From positions 62,001 to 126,000 of the forward strand of contig JADKDU010000007.1 in NCBI GenBank assembly GCA_016714495.1: 64,000 nucleotides of DNA, written 5' to 3'. The stretch comes from Hyphomonadaceae bacterium. GTDB taxonomy: Bacteria > Pseudomonadota > Alphaproteobacteria > Caulobacterales > Hyphomonadaceae. Below, in pieces: positions 43,564 through 52,180 of this stretch; position 1 is the stretch's first letter, and each line of letters begins with the position of its first letter. Below the pieces are notes generated by a model that was not told where the DNA came from, ran no database searches, and was given only the letters and a program-made list of their open reading frames with translations. The position numbers and the translations under genes are program-made.

Positions 43564-45780
43564 ATGTCTCGATCGAAGATCTCGAAAGCAAAATTCATTG
43601 CCAGCCTGATGGCCGCTGCGTCCGCCGCAGCTCTCATGGCCGCGCCGGCCGTTGCGCAGCAGGCAGGTGACGACAGCCGCCTCGACACCGTGATCATCAC
43701 GGCGACGCAGCGCGAGGAAAACCTGCAGGACGTGCCGGTTTCGGCTGCAACCATGCCGGACGACCAGGTCGCCGCCGTGTTCTCCGCGGGTGAAGACGTG
43801 GTCGCCCTTGCTGCCCGGGTCCCTGCTCTCTACGCCGAAAGCTCGAATGGCCGTGTCGCGCCGCGCTTCTACATCCGCGGCCTCGGCAACACCGACTTCG
43901 ACCTCGCCGCTTCCCAGCCCGTCTCGATCATCATGGACGACGTCGTGATGGAGAACGTAGTGCTCAAGTCGACGCCGATCTTCGACGTTGATCGCGTCGA
44001 GGTCTATCGCGGCCCGCAAGGCACGCTGTTCGGCCGCAACACGACCGCCGGCATCGTGCGCTTCACTTCCGTCAGGCCGACCGAAGAATTCGACTACAAT
44101 GCCCAGGCCACGGTCGGCAGCTACGGCACCCGGACGTTCGAAGGCGGCATCGGCGGCGCCATCGCACCGGGCGTCCAGATGCGCGGCTCCATGCTGTACC
44201 AGCACCGCGATGACTGGATCGACAACACGCTCGTCAAAGGCGACGACAATCTCGGCGGGTTTGACGAAATCGCCGGCCGCGTTCAGATCGCTCTTCAACC
44301 GACCGACAAGCTGGACATCCTGCTCAACGTGCACGGTCGCGATCTCGACGGCACAGCCGCCATCTTCCGAGCCAACGTAATCGACGTCGGCGGCAATGGC
44401 CTGAACGGCAATTACGACCGCGACACGGTCACCTACAACCAGGGTGGCGGAAACCCTCAGCACTACAATGGCTGGGGCGGTTCGGCGAACATCGGCTATG
44501 ATTTCGGCGACATCAAGCTAACCTCGATCACTGCCTATGAAAGCACCAATGGCTCCAGCCGCGGCGACATCGACGGCGGCGTCGCCGGCGTTGGTCCGGG
44601 CATCATTCCGTTCGAGTCGGACACACAGGACTCGATCGACAAGCTCGGCCAGACCACGCAGGAAATCCGCCTTGCCAGCGACACGGCCGGCCCGCTGCAA
44701 TGGCAGACCGGCGCCTACTATTTCGACTCATCCTTCACCGTCACCACGGTTGGACCGTCGGGCTTCCCATTCCCGACAACGCTGAAGCACGAGAACACGG
44801 CTTGGGCCGTATTCGGTCAGGGAACTTATACGCTGTCTGATGCACTCAAGGTGACCGCCGGCCTGCGCTACACCAACGACGAAAAAACGCTCACGGCTGT
44901 TGAAGCGCCATTCACCAACCCGTTGGTGGCGGACGGCGATCAGGTTTCGATCGAGGACGACTACGTCAGCTGGGACCTGAGCGCGCTGTACGATGTTACT
45001 GACGACTTCTCGATTTATGCCCGAGTGTCGGATGGCTTCCGCGGCCCTTCCATTCAGGGACGCGATGTCGCCTTCGGGTCCACGCCCACGGTTGCAGACT
45101 CAGAAACTGTTCTGTCGTGGGAAGTCGGAGTCAAGTCTACGTTGCTTGACAACACGCTGCGCTTCAATGCGTCCGCCTTCACCTACGAAGTTTCCGACAT
45201 GCAACTTACAAGTGTAGGCGGCGCCGGCGGCAATTTGGTGCAGCTGGTAAACGCCGACTCAGGCACAGCTGTCGGCTTCGAGGTCGACGCTGAATGGGCG
45301 CCGCTCGACAACCTCGTCTTCACGGGCGGCTACTCCTATGTCGACACCGAGATCGAAGATTCGGACCTGGGCGTGCGTCCCTGCCTCCAATGCACGGTGA
45401 CCGACTCCTTCGATGGACTTGGCCGCGCGTTGATAGATGGCAACCCGTTCCCCAACGCTCCGGAAACAATCGCCAACTTCACGGCGCGCTACGCCATCCC
45501 GCTTGGCGCGGACGGCGAACTTTTCGCCTACACCGACTGGTCCTATCAGGGCGCGACGAATCTCTTCCTGTACGAGTCGATTGAATTCCAGACCGACGAG
45601 CAGTTCGAAGGCGGCTTGAAGCTCGGCTGGGCGCGCACCGATGGCTCACTAGAGGTTGCAGCCTTTGCCCGCAACATCACGGACGAGGACAATATCAAGG
45701 GCGGCATCGACTTCAACAACAACACGGCCTTCGTCAACGAGCCGCGCATCATCGGCATCTCAGCGCGCATCGCGAACTAG
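43564..45780 (+). CDS. TonB-dependent receptor (copy 1)
   Basis: A 738-aa outer membrane receptor. Signal peptide of about 40 residues ending APAVAQQ; TonB box region DTVIITATQREENLQDVPVS; plug domain with RFYIRGLGNTDFDLAASQPV, then VDRVEVYRGPQGTLFGRNTT; a 22-strand barrel ending in the C-terminal motif with aromatic strands (NEPRIIGISARIAN). The substrate is unknown; relatives import siderophores, vitamins or glycans. ATG 43564 is preceded by GGGGAG. A strong terminator follows. Confidence 0.93.
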   Translation: MSRSKISKAKFIASLMAAASAAALMAAPAVAQQAGDDSRLDTVIITATQREENLQDVPVSAATMPDDQVAAVFSAGEDVVALAARVPALYAESSNGRVAPRFYIRGLGNTDFDLAASQPVSIIMDDVVMENVVLKSTPIFDVDRVEVYRGPQGTLFGRNTTAGIVRFTSVRPTEEFDYNAQATVGSYGTRTFEGGIGGAIAPGVQMRGSMLYQHRDDWIDNTLVKGDDNLGGFDEIAGRVQIALQPTDKLDILLNVHGRDLDGTAAIFRANVIDVGGNGLNGNYDRDTVTYNQGGGNPQHYNGWGGSANIGYDFGDIKLTSITAYESTNGSSRGDIDGGVAGVGPGIIPFESDTQDSIDKLGQTTQEIRLASDTAGPLQWQTGAYYFDSSFTVTTVGPSGFPFPTTLKHENTAWAVFGQGTYTLSDALKVTAGLRYTNDEKTLTAVEAPFTNPLVADGDQVSIEDDYVSWDLSALYDVTDDFSIYARVSDGFRGPSIQGRDVAFGSTPTVADSETVLSWEVGVKSTLLDNTLRFNASAFTYEVSDMQLTSVGGAGGNLVQLVNADSGTAVGFEVDAEWAPLDNLVFTGGYSYVDTEIEDSDLGVRPCLQCTVTDSFDGLGRALIDGNPFPNAPETIANFTARYAIPLGADGELFAYTDWSYQGATNLFLYESIEFQTDEQFEGGLKLGWARTDGSLEVAAFARNITDEDNIKGGIDFNNNTAFVNEPRIIGISARIAN

Positions 45781-45803
45781 GCTGAACCACGTTCAGACAA
45801 AAA

Positions 45804-45838
45804 GGGCCGCTCCGGACAACTCCGGGGCGGCCTTTTGT
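45804..45838 (+). terminator. Intrinsic terminator of the first TonB receptor gene
   Basis: GC-rich stem GGGCCGC.TCCGGA/TCCGGGGCGGCC, CAAC loop, then TTTTGTG. Confidence 0.85.
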
Positions 45839-45909
45839 GTTACCGCAACAACAAAAGCAAAGCGCCGCCCCCGTGAGGGAGCGGCGCAAGCTTTGTCGAC
45901 TAGACTAAA

Positions 45910-46482
45910 TTACGATGCACGAGCCGGCGTGGTCGGAGCCGTAGGCTCTTCCGTGACCGGGGCGGCGGCCTCGCTCGGCTCCGGTTTCGGACCGGTCGTG
46001 CAGCAACGGATCTGCATCTCGAGGACCTGGTCGTTGAAGCGGCAACCTTCGTCGCTGATCTCACGCAGGATCGACGGCGCGCCGGCGCGATAAGTAAAGC
46101 GTGTCTGCACGCACGACTGCACTTTGTATCCCGTGCCGCAGGCGCCGACTTTCGACTTCTGGACCGTTTTGGTTTCGCAGTTGAAAGCAGCTTGCGTCAT
46201 TGCGGCGTCGGCAGCGGCCTTGGCCGCATCAGCCGATGCCTGGGCCGAGTTGGCGCGCGACAGAGCGCTGTCAGCGATCTGGCGGGCCTGGCTGAGGCTC
46301 ATGTTCGTTTCGGAGAGCGCGCGCTTCTGACCGTCGACCTCGACGTTCATCTTGCACACGTCCTTGTTCACATTGTCCGGGTTCGAGCAGTATTCGACCA
46401 CGGTCATGTCTTCAGGAATCTGCTGACACGCAGCCGCTGCAATCGCCATGGCGAACGCAGCTGCGATCGTTTTGAAATTCAT
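45910..46482 (-). CDS. Coiled-coil lipoprotein, 190 aa
   Basis: Signal MNFKTIAAAFAMAIAAAAC (lipobox AAAAC). Residues 50-100 form an Ala-rich coiled coil (SLSQARQIADSALSRANSAQ, then ASADAAKAAADAAM), like Lpp-type outer-membrane lipoproteins. A Cys-rich region follows (NCETKTVQKSKVGACGTGYK, SCVQTRF, EGCRFNDQVLEMQIRCC), and the tail is Pro/Ala-rich. Six mature Cys suggest disulfides. It is related in style to the lipoprotein at 58316. Convergent with the TonB receptor gene. Confidence 0.78.
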   Translation of the reverse strand: MNFKTIAAAFAMAIAAAACQQIPEDMTVVEYCSNPDNVNKDVCKMNVEVDGQKRALSETNMSLSQARQIADSALSRANSAQASADAAKAAADAAMTQAAFNCETKTVQKSKVGACGTGYKVQSCVQTRFTYRAGAPSILREISDEGCRFNDQVLEMQIRCCTTGPKPEPSEAAAPVTEEPTAPTTPARAS

Positions 46483-46776
46483 ACTGATTATCCTCCATCA
46501 CCTTGCCGAGAACATGTAGCAGCGCGGGAAGTCGGCAAGTGAAACAACGGCAAACCTTCACGCAATCAGCAGCTTGCGGCGCTGCATTCGCCTTCCGCGC
46601 GTGTGGAAAAACCCCAGTTCCGATTACGCGGAGTTCATCCGCGTTCGGACATTCCTGATTCAATTGCGATTCCGCCAAGCGGCTCGAGCGGGTCTGGCGC
46701 CGCTATCGCGGTTTGCCGCAAGCGCGTGGCGCTGCATGAATTTTTGCTCACGCTTCAAGCTTTTATCGATTTTCAC

Positions 46777-47012
46777 CTATTCGCGGGCGAGCGCCTCGAT
46801 CGGATCGAGCTTCGATGCGCTCCTCGCGGGGAGAAACCCAAAGGCGACGCCGATCGCGGTTGAGCACGCGAACGCCATCACGATCGATGCAAGGGAGAAG
46901 TCGAGCACGAAGGACGAATTGAACAAAGGAAAGATGGCTCCGAAGCTCAGCGCCAAGCCAACGCCCAACGCACCGCCGATCATGCACACGAGGATCGCCT
47001 CGATCAGGAATT
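46777..47012 (-). pseudogene. 3' end of a MacB-type ABC permease gene, truncated
   Basis: Reading the minus strand, FLIEAILVCMIGGALGVGLA to SARSASKLDPIEALARE and a TAG at 46777 is the last quarter of a MacB/FtsX-type permease: the fourth transmembrane helix and the closing 'PARSASKLDPIEALR' motif. The rest of the gene (about 330 codons) is missing: the homology stops at about 47012, in frame with a TAA. It is back to back with a truncated RcnB gene, so one deletion probably removed both 5' ends. Confidence 0.8.
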
Positions 47013-47013
47013 A

Positions 47014-47259
47014 TTGCATGATAACCGTCGTGCCAATCGCTGGAATGATCGCAACGATCATCGCTACGATCGCGATCACACGTGGAAGCGCGGCGACCGC
47101 CTCGGCGACTACCATCGCAGCTATCGCGAAATCGACTATCGCAGCAACCGCCTGCAAACCCCGCCGCACGGCTACCACTATCTGCGGGACAATAACACCG
47201 GCGAGATCATCCTCGCCGCCATCGCCGCCGGGATCATCGCTTCGATCATCCTGAACTAG
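47014..47259 (+). pseudogene. RcnB-family protein, 5' truncated
   Basis: 81 codons from a TTG: NDRNDHRYDRDHTWKRGDRL then DYHRSYREIDYRSNRLQTPP and a hydrophobic end GEIILAAIAAGIIASIILN. This is the C-terminal RcnB domain (GDRLP..YR....V.DY...L..PP.GY.W), a periplasmic family linked to nickel/cobalt export. The signal peptide needed for export is absent. It directly abuts the MacB remnant at 47012. A GAAA-loop terminator follows. Confidence 0.75.
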
Positions 47260-47301
47260 CGAGCCGCCTCGCTCAGGCCGGAGGCGCGGCCTGAACACAC
47301 G

Positions 47302-47332
47302 CCGCTCCGGAGGAAACTCCGGAGCGGTTCTG
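47302..47332 (+). terminator. Intrinsic terminator, GAAA tetraloop
   Basis: Perfect 11-bp stem CCGCTCCGGAG/CTCCGGAGCGG with a GAAA loop, followed by TTCTGTG. Confidence 0.8.
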
Positions 47333-47440
47333 TGTTCGGTCAGCAGATTCTTCGGCAAGATGCGGTTCGGGCCGACCTTGCGGGTCGTCATCATCGATGG
47401 CTTCGTAGGTTTCATCGATTCACGCGCCCGGAGACCCGCC

Positions 47441-48124
47441 ATGCGTTCGTTGACGCTTGCTTTCGCGTTGAGCCTCGCTGCCGGATGCGCCCAAGGGCCC
47501 GCCCCGCAAAGCCCTGCCGGGTTTGTCGACGCGCGCGCAATGATTCCCGGTCTCGTCGTCGAGATGCGCTATGCCGGCAAGGAGAACTTCGTCGGCCGCC
47601 CGATTAACGGCTATGAGGCGCCGGTCTGTCTACTCACACGGCAAGCCGCCGCCGCGCTGACACAGGTCCAGCAACAGCTCTCCGCCTCGGACTTGGGCCT
47701 CAAGGTGTTTGACTGCTACCGCCCCGCCCGCGCTGTGGCGGATTTCGCCCGATGGGCGCGCGACCCGCAGGATCAGGCGCGCAAGGCTGACTATTATCCC
47801 AACATCGACAAGTCCCAGCTATTCGCTCTCGGCTACATCGCCGAACGCTCGGGCCATTCGCGCGGCTCTACGCTCGACGTTACGCTCGTGAACCTCGCCA
47901 CGAAGGCCGAGATTGACATGGGCAGCGGCTACGACCTCTTCGACACACGTTCCTGGCCCACCGATCAGACCGTGAGCCCCGCCCAGCGCGACAACCGCAC
48001 GAAACTGCAAGCCGTGATGACAGCCCACGGCTTCCGCCCCCTGGCCGAGGAATGGTGGCACTTCACCCTCAACGCCGAGCCACACCCGGAAACCTACTTC
48101 GATTTCCCGGTGCAGCCGCGCTAA
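47441..48124 (+). CDS. ddpX: D-alanyl-D-alanine dipeptidase family lipoprotein (DdpX/VanX-like)
   Basis: A 227-aa zinc peptidase of family M15D. Signal MRSLTLAFALSLAAGCAQ (lipobox LAAGC) places it in the envelope. It has the zinc-binding SGHSRGSTLDVTL (His, Asp) and EWWHFTL (catalytic Glu, zinc His) motifs, and FDCYRPARAVADF with the substrate-binding Arg. It hydrolyses D-Ala-D-Ala, recycling peptidoglycan-derived dipeptide; nothing suggests vancomycin resistance. ATG 47441 starts the signal. Convergent with the prolyl oligopeptidase gene. Confidence 0.9.
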   Translation: MRSLTLAFALSLAAGCAQGPAPQSPAGFVDARAMIPGLVVEMRYAGKENFVGRPINGYEAPVCLLTRQAAAALTQVQQQLSASDLGLKVFDCYRPARAVADFARWARDPQDQARKADYYPNIDKSQLFALGYIAERSGHSRGSTLDVTLVNLATKAEIDMGSGYDLFDTRSWPTDQTVSPAQRDNRTKLQAVMTAHGFRPLAEEWWHFTLNAEPHPETYFDFPVQPR

Positions 48125-48130
48125 GGCGCC

Positions 48131-50296
48131 CTACTTCCCGTCCATCAGCTTGCGCGACAGGTAGGTGAACTCCAGCGCCGCGCGCTTGGCTGCTTCGCGC
48201 TGGTTCGCCGCCGCCGAATGACCGCCGTCGATGTTCTCGTAGTAGAGGAAAGGCTTGCCGAGTTCTTCGAGGCGCTTGGCCAGCTTGCGCGCGTGGCCGG
48301 GATGCACGCGGTCATCCTTGGTCGACGTCTCGAAATAGATTTCGGGATACGTCTTGGCCGGATCGACATTGTGATAGGGCGACAGCTTTTCGAGAAAGGC
48401 GCGCTCTTCCGGCACGTCCGGATCGCCATACTCGTCCATCCAGGACGCGCCGGCGAGCAGCATGTGGTAGCGCAGCATGTCGAGCAGCGGCACCTGGCAG
48501 ACAATGGCCCTGAACAGATCCGGGCGCTGCGTGAGCATCACGCCCATAAGCAAGCCGCCATTCGAGCCGCCCATCGCGCCGAGCTTTTCCTTCGACGTGA
48601 TATTCTTCGCGATCACATCCTCGGCCACCGCAATGAAGTCGTCATAAACGACCTGCCGCTTGGTCTTGAGGCCCGCCTGATGCCAGGCCGGACCGAACTC
48701 GCCGCCGCCGCGGATGTTCGCCATCACATAGACGCCGCCCTGCTCCAGCCACAGCTTGCCGACCGTGCCCGAATAGCCAGGCGTCTGGCTGACCTGGAAA
48801 CCGCCATAGCCATAGACGAGCGTCGGGTTCGAACCGTCGAGCTTGATGTCTTGTCTGTGCACCACGAAGTACGGAACCTTCGTCCCATCCTTCGATGTCG
48901 CCTCGTATTGGTCCACCTGCATGTCAGATGCATCGAACCACGCCGGCAGCGCCTTGATCTGCGAGAGCGCTCCGCTTGCAGAGTCATACGTGAACAGCGC
49001 ATCCGGCGAGAGATAGCCTTCGAAACCGAGAAAGGCCGTCGCTTCTTCTACATCGGAAAAGATCACGCCCGCCGATCCGTTTGGAGGCAAGGGGACCTCC
49101 TTGGATGTCCAGCCTGACGCGCCTTTGCGATAGGCCATCACCTTCACGACGACATTGTCGGAAATGTTTACCAGCAGCTCGTTTTTCGTGATGCCGACTC
49201 CCTGCAGCGCCTGTTTCGGCGTCGGGCGGAACACCAGCTCCACTTTCGGCAGTTTCCCGTCAGCGAGAAACGCGCTCCACTTGTAGCCAATCAGGTCGCC
49301 GGCCGTGAACGTCTCCTGGCCGTCCGGCGTCCAGTCCTCCTCGATCGTCGCGATCAGCGTGTCGGCGAACACGCCCTGCGGACGTGCCTTCGACGGCAGC
49401 GGAATCTTGATCGGCGATGATCCGCTGTCGGGAAACAGGAAATAGCTCGACGTATAGAACGTCTCCGCCCGCGCTGCGCCGAACCAGCGCTTGCCGCTCG
49501 CATCCTCCAACGCAAACGGCGATGTCGCCACGTCCTTCACGTCGCCGCGGAACACCTCCACTGCCTGCTCAAGCCGCTGGCCGCGATAGAGCCGCTTTAT
49601 CACGAAGGGATAGCCGCTCTCGGTCAACGAAGGCGTATCGCCGCCCCAGTCGGTTGCGATCAGCAGCGTGTCCTTGTCCTGCCATTCAGCGGATGTCTTC
49701 GCCTCGAGAATGTCGAACCCGCCGCCGACGAACCCCGCCTTCGCCCCGCCCCCATTTGCTCCATTTGGGGCAATCGAATACTCGCGCACGCGCACCGCAT
49801 CCTTGCCGCCATCCGACAGCGACAAGAGGCACTGCGTCTGTTCCGGCGGCAGGCAGCTTACGCCCTTGTAGACCCAGTTCGCCCCTTCCGCCTTCGCCAG
49901 CGCATCCACATCGAGCAGGGTCTCCCACGCCGGCGCCGCCTTGACGTATTCGCCCAGCACCGTGCGCCGCCACAGCCCGCGCTCGTGCGCCTCGTCCTGC
50001 CAGAAATTGTAGACATGGCCCGCGCGGATCGACCCATAGGGTATCCGCTCCGCCGACGTCGCGATCTTCAGCGCTGCATCGTAATAGCCCTGATAGCGCG
50101 CCTCTCCCTCCAGAACCTTCAGCGTGCGCTCGTTCTCCCTGCGCACCCAAGCCAGCGCCTCCGCCCCCTCGACCTCCTCTAGATAGAGATGCGCGTCCGA
50201 ATTCGGGTCGAGAGCATTCGCCGTCACTTTGACTTCCTCCTGCGGGGAACACGCCGCCAGCACTGCCGCCGCCATAACTGCGAGCACGATGCGCAT
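48131..50296 (-). CDS. Prolyl oligopeptidase family serine peptidase, lipoprotein
   Basis: A 721-aa S9A peptidase. The signal MRIVLAVMAAAVLAACS (lipobox LAAC) anchors it in the envelope. An N-terminal seven-bladed propeller (about residues 60-430) precedes the alpha/beta-hydrolase domain. Catalytic Ser lies in GAMGGSNGGLLMG, Asp in STKDDRVHPGHA and His in IDGGHSAAAN. It cleaves short proline-containing peptides. Its place next to ddpX fits peptide scavenging, though both genes have their own strand. Confidence 0.94.
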   Translation of the reverse strand: MRIVLAVMAAAVLAACSPQEEVKVTANALDPNSDAHLYLEEVEGAEALAWVRRENERTLKVLEGEARYQGYYDAALKIATSAERIPYGSIRAGHVYNFWQDEAHERGLWRRTVLGEYVKAAPAWETLLDVDALAKAEGANWVYKGVSCLPPEQTQCLLSLSDGGKDAVRVREYSIAPNGANGGGAKAGFVGGGFDILEAKTSAEWQDKDTLLIATDWGGDTPSLTESGYPFVIKRLYRGQRLEQAVEVFRGDVKDVATSPFALEDASGKRWFGAARAETFYTSSYFLFPDSGSSPIKIPLPSKARPQGVFADTLIATIEEDWTPDGQETFTAGDLIGYKWSAFLADGKLPKVELVFRPTPKQALQGVGITKNELLVNISDNVVVKVMAYRKGASGWTSKEVPLPPNGSAGVIFSDVEEATAFLGFEGYLSPDALFTYDSASGALSQIKALPAWFDASDMQVDQYEATSKDGTKVPYFVVHRQDIKLDGSNPTLVYGYGGFQVSQTPGYSGTVGKLWLEQGGVYVMANIRGGGEFGPAWHQAGLKTKRQVVYDDFIAVAEDVIAKNITSKEKLGAMGGSNGGLLMGVMLTQRPDLFRAIVCQVPLLDMLRYHMLLAGASWMDEYGDPDVPEERAFLEKLSPYHNVDPAKTYPEIYFETSTKDDRVHPGHARKLAKRLEELGKPFLYYENIDGGHSAAANQREAAKRAALEFTYLSRKLMDGK

Positions 50297-50433
50297 GCAG
50301 ATGATCCCTCATGTCTTGCCCGGCAAGGGTTAGCGGCTGACGCCCGGGAAGCAAGCTTCCCCCTGTTTTTCCAACGAAATCGCAATCCGCGGGCGCCTAG
50401 CCACCCCGCCCTAACCGCCTTACATCTCCCGTC

Positions 50434-51249
50434 ATGAAGTTCTGGAAGATGAATGGGGCCGGCAATTCGTTCGTCATCTTTGACGACCGCAAGGGCCTGC
50501 TCGGCCTCAGGCCCGAGCAGATCAAGGCCATCGCCAACCCGGAAACCGGGGCTGGCGCGGACCAGGTCATCGCCATGGAATCGACCCTGCGCGGCGACGT
50601 CTTCATGCGCATCTGGAACAAGGACGGCTCCAGCGCCGAAGCCTGCGGCAACGCCACGCGGTGCGTCGCCTGGCTGGTGATGGAGGAGACCGGCAAGGAG
50701 AAGCTGGTCATCGAGACCGTCGCCGGCCGCCTCAAGGCCGACCGCATCGGCGAGCGCCAGATCTCCGTCGACATGGGCTCGCCCCTGCTCAAATGGGAAG
50801 AGATCCCGCTGGCCGAGCGGATGGACACGCGCGGCATCGATCTCAAGATCGGCCCGATCGATGCGCCCTACCTTCAACTCCCCGGCGCGGTGAACATGGG
50901 CAACCCTCATGTCGTCTTCTTCGTGCCTGACCTCGACAAGGTCGACGTGAAGGCAGTGGGCTCACTCGTTGAATGGCACCCGCTGTTTCCGCAGGGCGTC
51001 AATGTCGGCTTCCTCGAAGTGATCTCCAGAACCGAAACGCGCCTGCGCACCTGGGAGCGCAATGCCGGCCAGACGCTCGCCTGCGGCTCCAACAACTGCG
51101 CCGCCATCGTCGCCGCCGCCCGCCGCAACCTCACCGACCGCAAAGCCCTCGTCCACAATGACGGCGGCGACATCACGATCGAGTGGAGCGAAGCCACCGA
51201 CCACGTCATCATGTCGGGTCCGGTGGAGCTGGAGTATGTGACCGGGTAA
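50434..51249 (+). CDS. dapF: Diaminopimelate epimerase
   Basis: A 271-aa enzyme making meso-diaminopimelate for peptidoglycan and lysine. Catalytic Cys pair: EACGNATRCVAW and QTLACGSNNCAAI. It starts MKFWKMNGAGNSFVIFDDR, the family N-terminus. ACGSNN replaces the common ACGTGA at the second site, which is the variant seen in many alphaproteobacteria. It is divergent from the peptidase gene, and the broken GIY-YIG gene lies downstream. Confidence 0.95.
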   Translation: MKFWKMNGAGNSFVIFDDRKGLLGLRPEQIKAIANPETGAGADQVIAMESTLRGDVFMRIWNKDGSSAEACGNATRCVAWLVMEETGKEKLVIETVAGRLKADRIGERQISVDMGSPLLKWEEIPLAERMDTRGIDLKIGPIDAPYLQLPGAVNMGNPHVVFFVPDLDKVDVKAVGSLVEWHPLFPQGVNVGFLEVISRTETRLRTWERNAGQTLACGSNNCAAIVAAARRNLTDRKALVHNDGGDITIEWSEATDHVIMSGPVELEYVTG

Positions 51250-51301
51250 TTCGAGCACCGCAGCCCCGGCTGCTGCAGGTAGAACTGGAAGCGCGCCCGC
51301 A

Positions 51302-51412
51302 TGGTTCGAGGGGCGCTCCCTTCGATCGCTGCTCACCAGGGGGGCTGAGCAGGCATTGTCGTCGAGGAGAGACCTCATGGTGAGCAGCCGCGTAGCGGCG
51401 CCCGTCGAACCA
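51302..51412. repeat. Long imperfect inverted repeat downstream of dapF
   Basis: Outer arms TGGTTCGA (51302-51309) and TCGAACCA (51405-51412); inner arms GCTGCTCACCA (51328-51338) and TGGTGAGCAGC (51378-51388). The GGTTCGA/CTCACCATGAGG wording resembles REP-type intergenic repeats of alphaproteobacteria. It could also act as a bidirectional terminator. Confidence 0.65.
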
Positions 51413-51425
51413 CGAGGCCTCAGGC

Positions 51426-51670
51426 TCACGAACCCTGCACCTTCTTCTTCGCGCGGCGCGAGCGCTTCATCTGCTGCTCGACAGCGATCGCATCGGTGAT
51501 GAGCTGGGACTCCTGCGGCCATACCAGCCGAACCGGCCTCCGCTTGTAGGTCCACGCGCGCGATAGGCGCCGGCATTGTGTTCGCTCACACGCATGCCGA
51601 GATCATCGCCACGATAGATGCCGATACAGATGCGCTCGTCGGAGCATATCAGCATGTAGACCGATGCACG
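51426..51670 (-). pseudogene. GIY-YIG nuclease-like gene with frameshift
   Basis: The first part (ASVYMLICSDERICIGIYRG then DDLGMRVSEHNAGAYR) carries the GIY-YIG core in the form VYML...CIGIYRG. The conserved continuation AWTYKRRPVRLVWPQESQL then TDAIAVEQQMKRSRRAKKK lies in another frame, so a frameshift sits near 51565. The first Y of YIG is Cys (CIG), a further unusual change. There is no clear start codon before ASVYM. Genes of this family are small endonucleases of unknown target in bacteria. Confidence 0.72.
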
Positions 51671-51711
51671 CGTGGCGCCCCTGAACGCCCGACCCGCGCT
51701 ACCCTTCCCGA

Positions 51712-52180
51712 CTACCGCACCGAAATCGTCATCGACATCGACGGGCCGCCCCGCTCTTTCGGCGGCTCGATAAAGGCTTCCATGAACACGGTCGGGTTGG
51801 CGGCTGAGCCATCCACGCGCAAGCCGCGCGCGATGGCCTTGTCCTCCGCACTCGTCTTCCCGGAGAGGTCGGTGCGGGTCCAGCCGGCAAGGCAGGCTTT
51901 CCTTGCCGCGTCGAGCTGGTCGAGTTTGGCGCTGACCAGCTCGGGCTCAACGAACTGCCCGTGACAGGCAAAGACGCTGACGGCTTGCGTATCGATCCAG
52001 CACGAATAGGCGTCCAGCAGATAGAAGTACGGCTCGTAATTGTCCTCGAAGTTCTCGTCTTCCCTCAGCGATCACGAAGCCGGACGTCGCCTCCGCGACC
52101 ACTTCCTTCAGCTCGCCGCAGTAATCCTGCGCATGCGCCATCGGCGCCAGACCAGGCGCCGCCGCAGCCAGCCATCCCAG
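51712..52180 (-). pseudogene. Secreted hypothetical protein gene with frameshift
   Basis: The upstream part reads LGWLAAAAPGLAPMAHAQ, a signal-peptide end, then DYCGELKEVVAEATSGFVIA. The downstream part, one frame over from about 52055-52068, reads EDENFEDNYEPYFYLLDAYS and CWIDTQAVSVFACHG to a TAG at 51712. Both have consistent Cys spacing and codon use, so this was one gene. The start codon is not evident, and the 5' end overlaps the first bases of the hrpB fragment, suggesting a deletion junction there. Confidence 0.6.

Noticed and set aside
46574..47254. A 226-codon plus-strand frame over the MacB remnant and RcnB
   Set aside because: Low-complexity Ile/Ala/Thr composition in its second half comes from reading RcnB out of frame. 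The MacB and RcnB readings are conserved.
47441..48124. Vancomycin resistance (vanX) function
   Set aside because: There are no vanH/vanA-type ligase genes and the organism is Gram-negative. The protein is a lipoprotein of the DdpX type serving D-Ala-D-Ala recycling.
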